Assembly (NCBI GenBank): GCA_024236375.1
Contig: JACKKP010000004.1
Span: 62,001-126,000, forward strand
Direction: 5' to 3'
DNA: 64,000 nucleotides
Source of the DNA: Rickettsiaceae bacterium
GTDB taxonomy: Bacteria > Pseudomonadota > Alphaproteobacteria > Rickettsiales > Rickettsiaceae
The notes under the pieces are model-generated. The model saw nothing but the letters and a program-made list of their open reading frames with translations, was not told the origin of the DNA and did not search any database. This document shows, in pieces, positions 1 through 9,216 of the stretch (position 1 is its first letter; every line of letters begins with the position of its first letter). The position numbers and the translations under genes were made by a program.

Positions 1-611
1 CGCTTAGAAAAATTCTAAAAAAAAATTGTTATGAATTGAAAATTCCTTGTATATCAGCAGTTAGTAGAATAGTGCAAGAAATATCAGATTATGTCGGAAT
101 AAAAGCTGATGAAATATCAGTGACTAACAAATTTGATGACCAATATTTTACTAAAGTAGAAGCAATAGAATATACCCTGAAGCATGATGACGGAAAAACA
201 CATGAAGATCTAGAAAATGCGGATATTATCTTAATAGGGGCGTCTAGGACCTCTAAAACCCCTACTTCTATTTACTTAGCATATAATGGATTTAAAACCG
301 CAAATATTCCTTATATATATAATTGTCCATTTCCTACAGAAATAGAAAATTTGAAAAATCCTTTAATCTTTGGATTACTAATCAATCCATCACGATTAAT
401 AGAAATTAGAGAAAATAGAATCAACTTACTCAAGTTGAAAAATATAGAGAACTATACTGATTTTGAAATAATTCAAGAAGAATATAGAAAAGTAAAAACT
501 TTATGTATAAAAAACTCTTGGCAGGTTATAGATGTTTCAACTAAATCAATAGAAGAAACGGCGGCTATAATAATGAGAGAGTTTTACGCACATAAAATCA
601 GAATGAAATGA
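1..611 (+). CDS. Pyruvate,phosphate dikinase regulatory protein (PPSR/DUF299), 5'-truncated by window edge
   Basis: This is the C-terminal part of a bifunctional serine/threonine kinase and phosphorylase that switches pyruvate,phosphate dikinase (or PEP synthase) on and off, controlling PEP and pyruvate flux in the cytoplasm. The frame is open to the left edge, so the TTG at position 36 is not the true start; about 200 of the usual 270 or so residues are visible. The family signature is clear: an AIEYTLKHDDG block followed by a P-loop-like GASRTSKTPTS stretch, then the INPSRL region. It lies tail to tail with tatA, only 2 bp away. The family assignment is confident; which of the two target enzymes it controls cannot be told here. 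Confidence 0.9.
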   Translation, partial: LRKILKKNCYELKIPCISAVSRIVQEISDYVGIKADEISVTNKFDDQYFTKVEAIEYTLKHDDGKTHEDLENADIILIGASRTSKTPTSIYLAYNGFKTANIPYIYNCPFPTEIENLKNPLIFGLLINPSRLIEIRENRINLLKLKNIENYTDFEIIQEEYRKVKTLCIKNSWQVIDVSTKSIEETAAIIMREFYAHKIRMK

Positions 612-613
612 AC

Positions 614-781
614 TTATTTGAAATCATCGTTATTTTTATCTTCTTCTTTACCATCTAGAGAATTTTTAAACAATCTTACGCCTTTTCCAAGTTGTGACAT
701 TACTTGTGGTAATTTTCCAGCTCCGAATAATAATAATATTATCAATAATATTATTATTAACTGCATTAAACTTATACTCAT
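614..781 (-). CDS. tatA: Sec-independent translocase subunit TatA
   Basis: This 55-residue protein forms the pore-associated component of the twin-arginine translocase, which exports folded proteins across the inner membrane. It opens with a short N-terminal hydrophobic helix (about residues 5-19), then the FGAGKLPQ hinge, an amphipathic helix (MSQLGKGVRLFKNSL) and an acidic-basic tail. This is the canonical TatA layout, at the small end of the family. It sits 32 bp downstream of bamB on the same strand and may be cotranscribed. TatC is encoded about 8 kb away on the other strand. No TatB is seen, so TatA may serve both roles, as in minimal Tat systems (inference). Confidence 0.9.
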   Translation of the reverse strand: MSISLMQLIIILLIILLLFGAGKLPQVMSQLGKGVRLFKNSLDGKEEDKNNDDFK

Positions 782-813
782 ATACTTAGCCTTTTAAATT
801 AAATTTTATTTTA

Positions 814-2058
814 TCAAAAATTTACTGTTTTATGGTTAAATAAATATATCTTATTATCACAACAAGAAATCCAGTAATTAATAATATTTTTTACTATATT
901 TACTACTTCAGGTTTTGTATCAATTACACCATTCTCATGGATTTTAAAGCTATATAATTCCCCATTTGAAGCAATGATGTTAAGAGATTGTTGATTATAG
1001 TTATCATGAACTACGAAAGGTGCCTGAAATAAAGTAGGATATAGTTTTTTACTTTTTTGAGTTGGGTTAATTAAATCTGCTACCCAATTTATTTCTCCCT
1101 TTTGAGTTGATAGAATAGCTACTTGTCTGCCATTAGTAGTAATAATTAATTTATTTCCAGATAAACTCATTGACTGTATATCTTCGATATGTCTCTTCCA
1201 AATTATATCCCCATTGCCTATTTTTATTTTCATAAGCTGAGCATTACTAGTTGCTATATAAATATAATCATCCTTTATTATCGGTTTTACATTAATTACT
1301 GTAGGAGATAAATTACCAGAAAAATTTGTCGAACTAGATTCGTCAGATAAAGAGATAACCCATCTGATATCACCATTTTTCGCATTGAGGCAGAATAATT
1401 CCCCAGAATTATAACTTGTTATAACATAACCATTTGCAAGAATCGGCGAAAAATGACTCCGACTTGAAATCAAGCCGATTTCTCCTTCATTTGTCCAAAT
1501 TATTTCAGCTTTTTTAGTATCAAAAGCTATAAGTTGATTACTGATAGTTTGAACTATAAAAGTTTTATCATCTATCATTATAGGTTGAGTTTGTATAATG
1601 TCAGGGAAAACTTTACTTAATATTTTTTCACCTTTATTTGCAGACATTATAGTAACTTCTCTTGAACCGTTAGTAATATATAATTTACCACTACTATATA
1701 AAATGCCACCAATATTATATTCATCAAAATTAGAAGAATCTATTTTGCTACTCCATAAATTCTTTTTTTCATCTAATGAAAATGCTGTAACATAACCTTT
1801 TTTATCAATACTATACACTACCTTTTTAGCAATAGCTGGTACAGCAATTAGGCCATATTTACTTATATTATAAGAAGTACTGGCGTAACTCGAAGCTAAA
1901 TCGATATTTTGATAACTGCTTATTAATTTTATATTTTCTACTTTTTCTACTTTAAGTTTCTGTGTTAGCTCTACTACATTATTAGTTTTGCCACTACCAA
2001 TAAAATCACATCCAGATAAAAATACTGGTAATAATAAAGTCAAGAGAGTTTTTTTCAT
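814..2058 (-). CDS. bamB: Outer membrane assembly lipoprotein BamB (PQQ-like beta-propeller)
   Basis: BamB is a lipoprotein of the BAM complex that inserts beta-barrel proteins into the outer membrane. The chosen start gives a clean lipoprotein signal, MKKTLLTLLLPVFLSGC, with the lipidated Cys at residue 17. A start 30 nt upstream would overlap the preceding gene and put a polar extension before the signal. The rest is a series of PQQ/WD-like blades recognisable by repeated IxW motifs (LWSSKI, IIWTNEG, IRWVISL, IIWKRHI, INWVADL). It starts 7 bp after the YfgM-like gene. In many proteobacteria yfgM and bamB are followed by der; here tatA follows instead. BamD is encoded at about 33.7 kb. Confidence 0.88.
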   Translation of the reverse strand: MKKTLLTLLLPVFLSGCDFIGSGKTNNVVELTQKLKVEKVENIKLISSYQNIDLASSYASTSYNISKYGLIAVPAIAKKVVYSIDKKGYVTAFSLDEKKNLWSSKIDSSNFDEYNIGGILYSSGKLYITNGSREVTIMSANKGEKILSKVFPDIIQTQPIMIDDKTFIVQTISNQLIAFDTKKAEIIWTNEGEIGLISSRSHFSPILANGYVITSYNSGELFCLNAKNGDIRWVISLSDESSSTNFSGNLSPTVINVKPIIKDDYIYIATSNAQLMKIKIGNGDIIWKRHIEDIQSMSLSGNKLIITTNGRQVAILSTQKGEINWVADLINPTQKSKKLYPTLFQAPFVVHDNYNQQSLNIIASNGELYSFKIHENGVIDTKPEVVNIVKNIINYWISCCDNKIYLFNHKTVNF

Positions 2059-2065
2059 AATTAAT

Positions 2066-2707
2066 TTATTTATCTTTATATTGTTCAATATGGGAAATTA
2101 CAGATCGTGCTTGATCTTGTACTACTTTTGGTGCTTTAGGATTTTGAATGACTTTTTCAGCAGCTTCTTGTGCCGCATTAAAATCTTTAGCTTTAATGTA
2201 TAATAAGGCTTTTAGTAAATGAGCATTAATATAAAAAACTTGCTGTTCTGAAGAAAATGAATCTAAATACCTAATAGATTGTTCGTATTCAGGTCCATTA
2301 ATATCGCCATTTTGCAGAAAATTACTTACCCATAATATTTTTGCGTAAGCTATAGTTAAATCTAAATTCTTGTTATTACTAATAATAGATTCAATATGTT
2401 TTTGGGAGTCAGAGTAATTTTCGCTATTACTTACATTAAAAATTTCAAGTAATTCTCTTTTGCCGCTATTATCTTTGAATAATAGGTGTTCATTTAAATT
2501 TGATTCTTCGCGATTTATTATATCAACCAATAAATCACCAAGCATTTGATTATTTGTAGTATTTTTATCTTTATACCAACTATAAAAACCGATGGCTAAA
2601 GCACCTAAAATAGTCAGTAATATTATTACAGGAAAAAATCGTCTAAAAGTCATTGCACGATTTGTATATTTTTCTTCATTTAAAACTTCATCAAATAAAT
2701 CTGCCAT
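2066..2707 (-). CDS. YfgM-like TPR-type inner-membrane protein
   Basis: This 213-residue protein has a short cytoplasmic N-terminus, one transmembrane helix at about residues 24-44, and a periplasmic alpha-helical TPR-like domain rich in Ala-containing helix pairs towards the end (INAHLLKALLYIKAKDFNAA). This matches the tetratricopeptide-like YfgM family (UPF0070), which in E. coli associates with the Sec translocon and periplasmic chaperones. Genetic linkage to bamB, 7 bp downstream, is the classic arrangement and supports the call. Sequence similarity in this family is weak, so the exact partner role is inferred. Confidence 0.75.
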   Translation of the reverse strand: MADLFDEVLNEEKYTNRAMTFRRFFPVIILLTILGALAIGFYSWYKDKNTTNNQMLGDLLVDIINREESNLNEHLLFKDNSGKRELLEIFNVSNSENYSDSQKHIESIISNNKNLDLTIAYAKILWVSNFLQNGDINGPEYEQSIRYLDSFSSEQQVFYINAHLLKALLYIKAKDFNAAQEAAEKVIQNPKAPKVVQDQARSVISHIEQYKDK

Positions 2708-2859
2708 TTTTATCTCTTCTTTTAGTTTTGGCGATGTTTAATCTTTCTCGATAATTATAATCACATATTTTCCTATGTAAAATACATTATCAATAAAGAT
2801 AATTATATAAGTTTAAAATAAGGTAATAAATTAATTTGATAAATCAATAGGGATTTAAA

Positions 2860-3858
2860 TTAGAAAATTATATTTTTAATAATTTTCTCTACTCTACTAA
2901 GCTCATTTAAAGCTATATAAGGATAAGATTCTAATTCATTAATATTTAAGTCAAACTGTCTAGCGACACCTATGTCAATTAATTGCTGGACAAAATATTT
3001 ATGTTTTTTCGAAGAAAGATATTGTGGAATATATATATGAACCGGGGTTCCAGAAGATACTGCCTCACTACAAGAATAAATAGAATCTGCTGTCACAATT
3101 ATATGATAAGCATTTTTGAGAATAGCTGGATAAGCAGCTATATTCTCTGGGTTGAAATATATTATATTAGGAGAAGAACAAATCTTCCTCATATAACTTT
3201 GAGCTTTCTTCGATAATACAGAATCTATTTTAACTAATAACTTCATTGAGTTTTGTTGCGCTAATTTTTCAGCGCTTATAATTAATTTCTCTATCTCTAA
3301 TAGAGGTATATTATAATGTCTATTATCATTCGCAATGATCAAAACAATGTATTTATTAAGAGCAGAATAAGTTTGACGGAATTGGTAGTCTGCTTCGGTT
3401 ATATGGCTTTTTATATTAGTAATAGAACCGATGGTTTTTATTATATTTGGTGATACATAATTAAAACAGTCATGTTGAGGCAATATGATGATATCAAAAT
3501 ATTTTGGCTTGATAGAGGGACGTAGTATCTGGATATTCTTTACTAAAATATTTTGTGATTTGTATAATTTTTTTAAATAAGCAGATAAAGAAGCTGTCTT
3601 TCTTCCAGCAGAAATGATTATATCCGGAGGAGTAGATCTCTCTAATTCAAGAAAGACTGAATGTTTTACATGTAAGGGAAATAATTTCAATATCCAGTTC
3701 GAAAGCTTAGAAAAATTATTATAAGAAATTTGCTTTATCTCGTAATTATCGCTAATTTTTTGTGCTAATGCTATTGCTTGTTCAGAATTTGCTTTACTAT
3801 TATCTGTTAAAACCCAAATCTTTGGAATTATATCATTTTGTAATTTACTATCATTCAT
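2860..3858 (-). CDS. ELM1-family protein (DUF1022), putative GT-B-like glycosyltransferase
   Basis: This 332-residue protein belongs to the mitochondrial-fission ELM1 family, common in alphaproteobacteria. Family marks are the N-terminal IWVLTD with downstream QAIALA, the PPDIIISAGRKTAS motif (residues 77-90), and the C-terminal TADSIYSCSEAVSSGTP block (about 256-272). That last block resembles the donor-binding loop of GT-B glycosyltransferases. It starts 4 bp after the phosphomannomutase gene, which itself overlaps the GDP-mannose pyrophosphorylase gene, so the three form one leftward unit. This suggests, by inference only, that it uses GDP-mannose or acts on a mannose-containing glycan. 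The biochemical activity of bacterial ELM1 proteins is not settled. Confidence 0.8.
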   Translation of the reverse strand: MNDSKLQNDIIPKIWVLTDNSKANSEQAIALAQKISDNYEIKQISYNNFSKLSNWILKLFPLHVKHSVFLELERSTPPDIIISAGRKTASLSAYLKKLYKSQNILVKNIQILRPSIKPKYFDIIILPQHDCFNYVSPNIIKTIGSITNIKSHITEADYQFRQTYSALNKYIVLIIANDNRHYNIPLLEIEKLIISAEKLAQQNSMKLLVKIDSVLSKKAQSYMRKICSSPNIIYFNPENIAAYPAILKNAYHIIVTADSIYSCSEAVSSGTPVHIYIPQYLSSKKHKYFVQQLIDIGVARQFDLNINELESYPYIALNELSRVEKIIKNIIF

Positions 3859-3862
3859 AAAT

Positions 3863-5245
3863 TTATAATGTTTCTGTTAACTGAGATATTATAATTTGTA
3901 ATTTCTTTAAACAATTTTCTATACTAACTTTATTATCCTTGGTTTCGATGTTAATTCTCACTAAATCTTCAGTGTTAGATTTCCGCATATTAAATCTCCA
4001 TAAAGAAAACTCCATAGAAATACCATCTATAAAATCTATTTTTATATATTTATTTCGAAAATAATTTATAAGAGCCTCTTTGATTTGCTCAAATTTATCA
4101 GTATTATAGTTTATCTCTTCACTACATTGAAAACTAGAGCGAAATGGTTCTATAACAGATGATAATTTTTGTCCACTTTTAGAGATTAGCTCTGCTACAA
4201 TCAACCACACTATCATTCCACTATCGCAATAACCAAAATCCCGAAAATAATGATGAGAACTCACCTCACCCCCATAAATAGCATTTTCTTTACGCATGAT
4301 TTCTTTCATAAAACTATGACCAACTTTACTCTGAACCGCTAAGCCACCTAATGTTTGCGCTAAAGCAATCTTATTCCAAGTTAATCTTGAATCATATATT
4401 ATTTTTTCACCAGGGTATTTTGTTAAAAATATTTTAGTAAGTAAACCAGTTAAGTAATAAGGTTCGATAAATCTACCATGTTCATCAAATAAAAAGCATC
4501 TATCAAAATCTCCATCCCAAGCAATGCCGAGATCTGCTTTATATTTTTTTACTGAGGCAGCAATATGCGTTCTATTATCAATAATCATTGGGTTTGGTAA
4601 TCCATTTGGAAAATCTCCATCAGGTTTTTCGTTAATGTAGATAATTTCAAATGGCAAATGTCTTTCTAATTGTTTCATAACTAGGCCTGCTGTACCATTA
4701 CCAGGGTCCGCTAGTATTTTCAAAGGTCTTAAAATGCTTAAATTGATATAAGATAATAAATGTTTTATATAGTTAGTTTTGTCTAAATCTATTGTATGTT
4801 TACTTTTAGTATGACTTTTAGGAAGAACATTATCTATCCAATTGAACTGAACGTGATCTCTAATTAAAGCTAATTGATTATTTAAAGAAATTGGTTTTGC
4901 ACCACGCCCTACCATCTTAATTCCATTATAGTCAACGGGGTTATGACTTGCAGTAATCATAATTCCACCATCTATAGTATAATCCGAAAAACAACGATAA
5001 TAAATTTCTTCAGTACCACATAAGTTGATATCAATTACCTCGACACCTGAAATATTTAAGCCTTTAATGAAATATTCTTGTAATAATGGACTAGATAATC
5101 TTGCGTCATGTCCGATTACTATTTTTTTGGGCTTAATTATTTTTGCATAAGCAATAGCTACATTATAAGAAAATATGGGTGTCAATTGTTGGGAAATTTT
5201 ACCTCTAATATCACAGGATTTGAAACAATTTAAATTCAGCATCAC
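3863..5245 (-). CDS. manB: Phosphomannomutase/phosphoglucomutase
   Basis: This enzyme interconverts mannose-6-phosphate and mannose-1-phosphate (and often the glucose forms). All alpha-D-phosphohexomutase landmarks are present: the catalytic phosphoserine in TASHNP (residues 98-103, Ser100), the metal loop DGDFDR (244-249), the sugar-specificity loop GEVSSHH (326-332) and a C-terminal phosphate-binding domain. Length (460) is normal for the PMM/PGM class. It overlaps manC by 4 bp and precedes the ELM1 gene by 4 bp, implying translational coupling. The mannose role rests on the manC neighbour. Confidence 0.9.
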   Translation of the reverse strand: MMLNLNCFKSCDIRGKISQQLTPIFSYNVAIAYAKIIKPKKIVIGHDARLSSPLLQEYFIKGLNISGVEVIDINLCGTEEIYYRCFSDYTIDGGIMITASHNPVDYNGIKMVGRGAKPISLNNQLALIRDHVQFNWIDNVLPKSHTKSKHTIDLDKTNYIKHLLSYINLSILRPLKILADPGNGTAGLVMKQLERHLPFEIIYINEKPDGDFPNGLPNPMIIDNRTHIAASVKKYKADLGIAWDGDFDRCFLFDEHGRFIEPYYLTGLLTKIFLTKYPGEKIIYDSRLTWNKIALAQTLGGLAVQSKVGHSFMKEIMRKENAIYGGEVSSHHYFRDFGYCDSGMIVWLIVAELISKSGQKLSSVIEPFRSSFQCSEEINYNTDKFEQIKEALINYFRNKYIKIDFIDGISMEFSLWRFNMRKSNTEDLVRINIETKDNKVSIENCLKKLQIIISQLTETL

Positions 5246-6273
5246 TTTATTGATTCAGAAAGAAAGTTAGGAGTAATATTTTTGTCGACTACGAATATTT
5301 TGTCATCAGTTTCAACTACTAATAAATTATTTACACCGACGGTAATTATACATTTTTCTTTGCTTTGTATGTAGCAGTTAGAAGTATTATACGCTGTAGC
5401 ATTACCATATATATTATTATCATTAATATCTGTAGTTATGGCGTTACAAAAAGAATTCAAGTCACCTATTTCTTTCCATCCTATGTCACATTTTATTACA
5501 TTAAGGTTATTAGACTTTTGTAATATTTCATAATCTATAGAGTCCTCTATAATGTTCAAAGTACTTTCTTTGCGTAATCTAATTTCCTTATAACCTGAAC
5601 CATATGATGTGACAGAATTATGAATAGCCCTAGTTATTAAGTTCCATGTATTGTAGCTATGGTGTTTTATTTCTTTTAATAAAACTGATACTTCTGCATA
5701 GATAATACCAGAATTCCAAAGATAATTTCCTGATTGTACAAAATTAATAGTATCTTTTTTGTTAGGTTTTTCGATAAAGGAAAGGACTTTATTATCTTGA
5801 TATTTTATATACCCATAACTTGAATTATTTGATGTAGGGGGAATGCCAAATAATGTTAAGCTAACTAATTTTCTAGAGTTTAATTTATCAATATTTTCAT
5901 AGAAAACACCTTCTTTAGAAATTATATGATCACAAGGTAGAACTAAAATGTTATTATTAGGCCCATAAATAGATTCAATATAAATAGCAGCAGCTGCAAT
6001 TGCCGCAGTTGTATTTTTGGTATAATGTTCAACAATAATTTCTATGTCTAAAGTTACTGACAAATTTTTGCAATCTTCTACAACATTTTTTATATATTTG
6101 CTATTTGCAACTATAATAATTTTGCTGAGATTGCGAATTTTACTAGCTCTAATTATAGTATTTTGTAGTAAACTCAAATTATTTTTGATTTTCAGAAATG
6201 GCTTTGGTACAGAACAATTTGAAACTGGCCACAATCTTTTACCATTACCTCCAGCTAAAATAACTACATACAT
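5242..6273 (-). CDS. manC: Mannose-1-phosphate guanylyltransferase (GDP-mannose pyrophosphorylase)
   Basis: This enzyme makes GDP-mannose from mannose-1-phosphate and GTP. The nucleotidyltransferase signature LAGGNGKRLWPVS lies at residues 6-18, the metal site PCDH at 113-116 (usually PADH or similar) and the product-binding FIEKP at 166-170, followed by the YLWNSGI motif. At 343 residues it has only the nucleotidyltransferase and a short C-terminal beta domain. It lacks the phosphomannose isomerase domain of the bifunctional ~470-residue enzymes, and no separate manA is in the window. It is the first gene of the manC-manB-ELM1 unit. Confidence 0.88.
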   Translation of the reverse strand: MYVVILAGGNGKRLWPVSNCSVPKPFLKIKNNLSLLQNTIIRASKIRNLSKIIIVANSKYIKNVVEDCKNLSVTLDIEIIVEHYTKNTTAAIAAAAIYIESIYGPNNNILVLPCDHIISKEGVFYENIDKLNSRKLVSLTLFGIPPTSNNSSYGYIKYQDNKVLSFIEKPNKKDTINFVQSGNYLWNSGIIYAEVSVLLKEIKHHSYNTWNLITRAIHNSVTSYGSGYKEIRLRKESTLNIIEDSIDYEILQKSNNLNVIKCDIGWKEIGDLNSFCNAITTDINDNNIYGNATAYNTSNCYIQSKEKCIITVGVNNLLVVETDDKIFVVDKNITPNFLSESIK

Positions 6274-6553
6274 AAAATATAATTGACAAATTACAAGAAA
6301 CTGTTAGTTGAACTTTAAATCAAATAACAACCCTTTGTCAATTAATAAATTTTTATAAATAAATTAAAAAGCATTAAGAAAATTATTGATGCATATCAAT
6401 AATTCGTTTAATTACAATAAAATTACAAAAAGAAGAATAAGTCAAAAAACTACTTTAAAATTTTATCCAAATTTTGCTGGTATTAATTATATTACCCAGA
6501 TAAAATTTCTAATAAAGTCAATTTATAAGCTTTATAGTTTTATCAGATTTTTT

Positions 6554-7216
6554 ATGAGAGAGATAATATTAGATACGGAAACGACCGGATTAAATCCACT
6601 TGATGGACACAGAATAATAGAAATCGGTTGCTTGGAAATGATAGACAAAGTTCTTACGGGACAAGAATTTCATTATTATATCAATCCGCAACGTAATGTA
6701 CCGCAAGATGCATATAACATACACGGTATTTCTAGCGAATTTTTAGTTGATAAGCCTTTATTTAGCAACATAGTCGATGATTTTTTGTCATTTATTAATG
6801 GGGCAACACTAGTTATTCATAATGCTAAATTTGATATAGGTTTCATTAATCACGAACTATCGTTACTTGGTAAGATGCCAATAGACTTAGATGTTGTGAT
6901 TGACACGTTAGCTATGGCGCGTAGAACTTTTCCTGGTGCTAGGGTCAATCTAGACGCATTATGTAAAAGATTTAAAATCGACAATACCATGCGTACAAAG
7001 CATGGTGCATTACTTGACTCATATTTGTTAGCTGAAATATACATAGAGCTTACTGGCGGAAGGCAAAGAAGTTTTCTTTTACAAGCTACGGATGGTGAAA
7101 AATTATTAGCACAAAAAGAGATAACAAACTACAATCAGGGTAATAATATTATTATATTGCCAAGTGTGGAAGAACTTCGTTTGCATGAAGAATTTATGAG
7201 TAAATTAAAAGGATGA
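6554..7216 (+). CDS. dnaQ: DNA polymerase III epsilon subunit (proofreading 3'-5' exonuclease)
   Basis: DnaQ is the proofreading exonuclease of the replicative polymerase. It is a DEDDh exonuclease: ExoI DTETTG (residues 7-12), ExoII HNAKFD (89-94) and ExoIII with H150 and D155 in HGALLD. The ATG at 6554 was chosen over an in-frame ATG 168 nt upstream. Homology begins exactly at MREIILDTETTG, and the upstream stretch is low-complexity AT-rich sequence. The 220-residue length and short C-terminal tail fit alphaproteobacterial DnaQ. It heads a rightward run with the folate gene 4 bp downstream. Confidence 0.92.
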   Translation: MREIILDTETTGLNPLDGHRIIEIGCLEMIDKVLTGQEFHYYINPQRNVPQDAYNIHGISSEFLVDKPLFSNIVDDFLSFINGATLVIHNAKFDIGFINHELSLLGKMPIDLDVVIDTLAMARRTFPGARVNLDALCKRFKIDNTMRTKHGALLDSYLLAEIYIELTGGRQRSFLLQATDGEKLLAQKEITNYNQGNNIIILPSVEELRLHEEFMSKLKG

Positions 7217-7220
7217 TGAT

Positions 7221-7790
7221 ATGGAAAAGAAGCGTCTTCTACGTACAAATATTCTTGAATATAGAAAAATTTTTGTCCGTAGAGAGATGTACCACAAAGA
7301 TAAAGCAATAAGTGAAACTTTGAAATCTATTATTATTTCTTTATCAGATAAAAAACAAACAAAAATAGGTATTTATATTCCTTTAGATGGCGAGCCGGAT
7401 GTAACTAATCTTTTCCATGATAAGTGTTTTGCTAAAACAGAATATGAATTCTTTGCTCCAAAAATACAATATTCTGTGCTCAATTTTGTCAAATTATTAG
7501 AAAATGATTTAAAAGAACGTAAGGATACAAATAAATTAATACAACCAAAAAGCAATAAAATTACTATTCCAGAAATAATCATTGTTCCAGGATTGGCTTT
7601 TAGTTATACAGGGTATCGATTAGGTTTTGGAAATGGATATTATGATCGTTATATTGACAAAAACGGGGAAAATAATTTTTCTAAAATAGGAGTATGTTAT
7701 CATCGGGATTTATACAAGTATATTCCTAATCAAAATCATGATAAAAAAATGGATTATATAGTAACTGAACAAATAATTATATCATTATGA
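7221..7790 (+). CDS. 5-formyltetrahydrofolate cyclo-ligase family protein
   Basis: This 189-residue enzyme of the YgfA/MTHFS family converts 5-formyl-THF to 5,10-methenyl-THF using ATP and salvages a folate form that otherwise accumulates. The diagnostic C-terminal GYRLGFGNGYYDRY motif is intact, and the N-terminal basic helix plus the IGIYIPLDGEPD segment match the family. An AAGGA-like ribosome site lies just upstream. It starts 4 bp after dnaQ and its stop overlaps cvpA by 4 bp, so the three are probably translated from one message. Confidence 0.88.
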   Translation: MEKKRLLRTNILEYRKIFVRREMYHKDKAISETLKSIIISLSDKKQTKIGIYIPLDGEPDVTNLFHDKCFAKTEYEFFAPKIQYSVLNFVKLLENDLKERKDTNKLIQPKSNKITIPEIIIVPGLAFSYTGYRLGFGNGYYDRYIDKNGENNFSKIGVCYHRDLYKYIPNQNHDKKMDYIVTEQIIISL

Positions 7791-8428
7791 TTTTCACTTT
7801 CTTTGATATTGTCATCTTAAGTATAATATTAATTTCTACATTACTAGGTTTTTACCGAGGGATGATCAATATAATTGTAGATATAATATCAATGATATTG
7901 ATACTAGTACTTACTGTTAGGTGCGCTCCACTTGTGCAATCTTATTTACTAATATATCTCAAAAATGAACTAATTAGTTTTATAGTTACTTATATTGGGA
8001 TATACCTCATATTATCATTAAGTTGGTCTTTAATATTATCTAAATTAACATTTTTACTAGTTATTTTTAAAGTGCCAATAGTTGATTCCGTTTTAGGAAG
8101 TGGATTAGGACTTCTAAGAGGAGTTGTAATATCGATAATAATTTATGGAGCCGTCGCTATTATTACAACTGGTAATTATTTAAAAGCGATCAATTCATAT
8201 GAATTAGTGTATGATATCAACCAAGAAACATATCCAGATTGGTTAAAAAAATCTGAAACTAAAACTTTTTTGCATTTTGGATGGCATATGATAATAAAGT
8301 TGATTCCTGATAATTACTTAAAATCTTTAGATCTTCCTTATGCAAAGGCGAAAAATCAAGAAGATATTAAAGTTGATTCATTGGACGAAAAAGAAAAATC
8401 TTCTATGGAGAATTCTAATAGTGAATAA
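7787..8428 (+). CDS. cvpA: CvpA family membrane protein
   Basis: This 213-residue protein has four predicted membrane helices in its first ~125 residues and a charged C-terminal tail rich in Lys and Glu. The opening (FFDIVILSIILISTLLGFYRG) and the G-x-L-R-G stretch (GLGLLRGVVIS) are typical CvpA-family features. The family was first linked to colicin V production and is now associated with envelope stress and bile tolerance; its mechanism is unclear. It overlaps the preceding folate gene by 4 bp (ATGA). Confidence 0.82.
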   Translation: MIFTFFDIVILSIILISTLLGFYRGMINIIVDIISMILILVLTVRCAPLVQSYLLIYLKNELISFIVTYIGIYLILSLSWSLILSKLTFLLVIFKVPIVDSVLGSGLGLLRGVVISIIIYGAVAIITTGNYLKAINSYELVYDINQETYPDWLKKSETKTFLHFGWHMIIKLIPDNYLKSLDLPYAKAKNQEDIKVDSLDEKEKSSMENSNSE

Positions 8429-8492
8429 TAGAGAATAAATAAAATATAATTTGCACTCTGGTCTTATTATATAAGATTTATATATTAATAAT

Positions 8493-9212
8493 ATGGATAA
8501 ATTTACTTTTAAGGAACATTATTTAGAACTTAAGAACAGACTTATATTAATAATTTGTTCTTATGTTATTTTATCTGGTGTATGTTATTATTTCAGCGAT
8601 TATTTATTAGAATTTGCTATCAGACCTCTATCAGAAATGGCAATTGCAAAAATGATTTATACCGATTTGGCTGAAGCTTTCATTGCGCACATCAGAATTT
8701 CTTTGTTTTGTTCAACAATAATTATTTATCCTTTTATTTGCTATCAACTATATCAATTTATTTCACCCGGGTTATATATAAATGAAAAAATATATATAAG
8801 ATTGATATTATTTGCGTCTCCTTTGTTGTTTTTTTGTGGGATCAGTTTTTTATATTATCAAATTATTCCAAATGCTTGGGAGTTCTTTGTTAGTTATGGG
8901 AGAAACTATAATACAATATCGCTAGTTTTAGAAGCAAAAATCAGTGAATATCTAGATTTATTTTTTAGTTTAATGCTGGCATTTGGTTTATCTTTTCAGT
9001 TGCCGGTAGTAATCTCGATTTTATCAATTTTAGAGCTTATAACATCAGTAGAATTAATAAACAAGAGAAGAGTTATTGTGGTTTTCATATTTATAGTTGC
9101 AGCAATACTTACTCCCCCAGATGTATTAAGCCAGATTGCCCTTGCAATTCCGTTGATTTTATTATATGAAATTTCAATATTCATCAGCAAAATAATTGAA
9201 AAAAGAAAGTAA
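8493..9212 (+). CDS. tatC: Sec-independent translocase subunit TatC
   Basis: TatC is the twin-arginine signal receptor of the Tat pathway, with six membrane helices. The 239-residue sequence shows the N-terminal HYLELKNRL motif, the periplasmic loop ending in the first conserved cytoplasmic block, FYQ-like [12 protein letters not shown], and the conserved LTPPD near the C-terminus. Only 4 bp separate it from serS, an arrangement also known in Rickettsia. Its partner tatA is at 614-781 on the other strand. Confidence 0.93.
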   Translation: MDKFTFKEHYLELKNRLILIICSYVILSGVCYYFSDYLLEFAIRPLSEMAIAKMIYTDLAEAFIAHIRISLFCSTIIIYPFICYQLYQFISPGLYINEKIYIRLILFASPLLFFCGISFLYYQIIPNAWEFFVSYGRNYNTISLVLEAKISEYLDLFFSLMLAFGLSFQLPVVISILSILELITSVELINKRRVIVVFIFIVAAILTPPDVLSQIALAIPLILLYEISIFISKIIEKRK

Positions 9213-9216
9213 AATA

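Noticed and set aside
6386..6553. N-terminal extension of dnaQ from an upstream ATG
   Set aside because: Exonuclease homology begins at the internal ATG at 6554; the extension is AT-rich low-complexity sequence.
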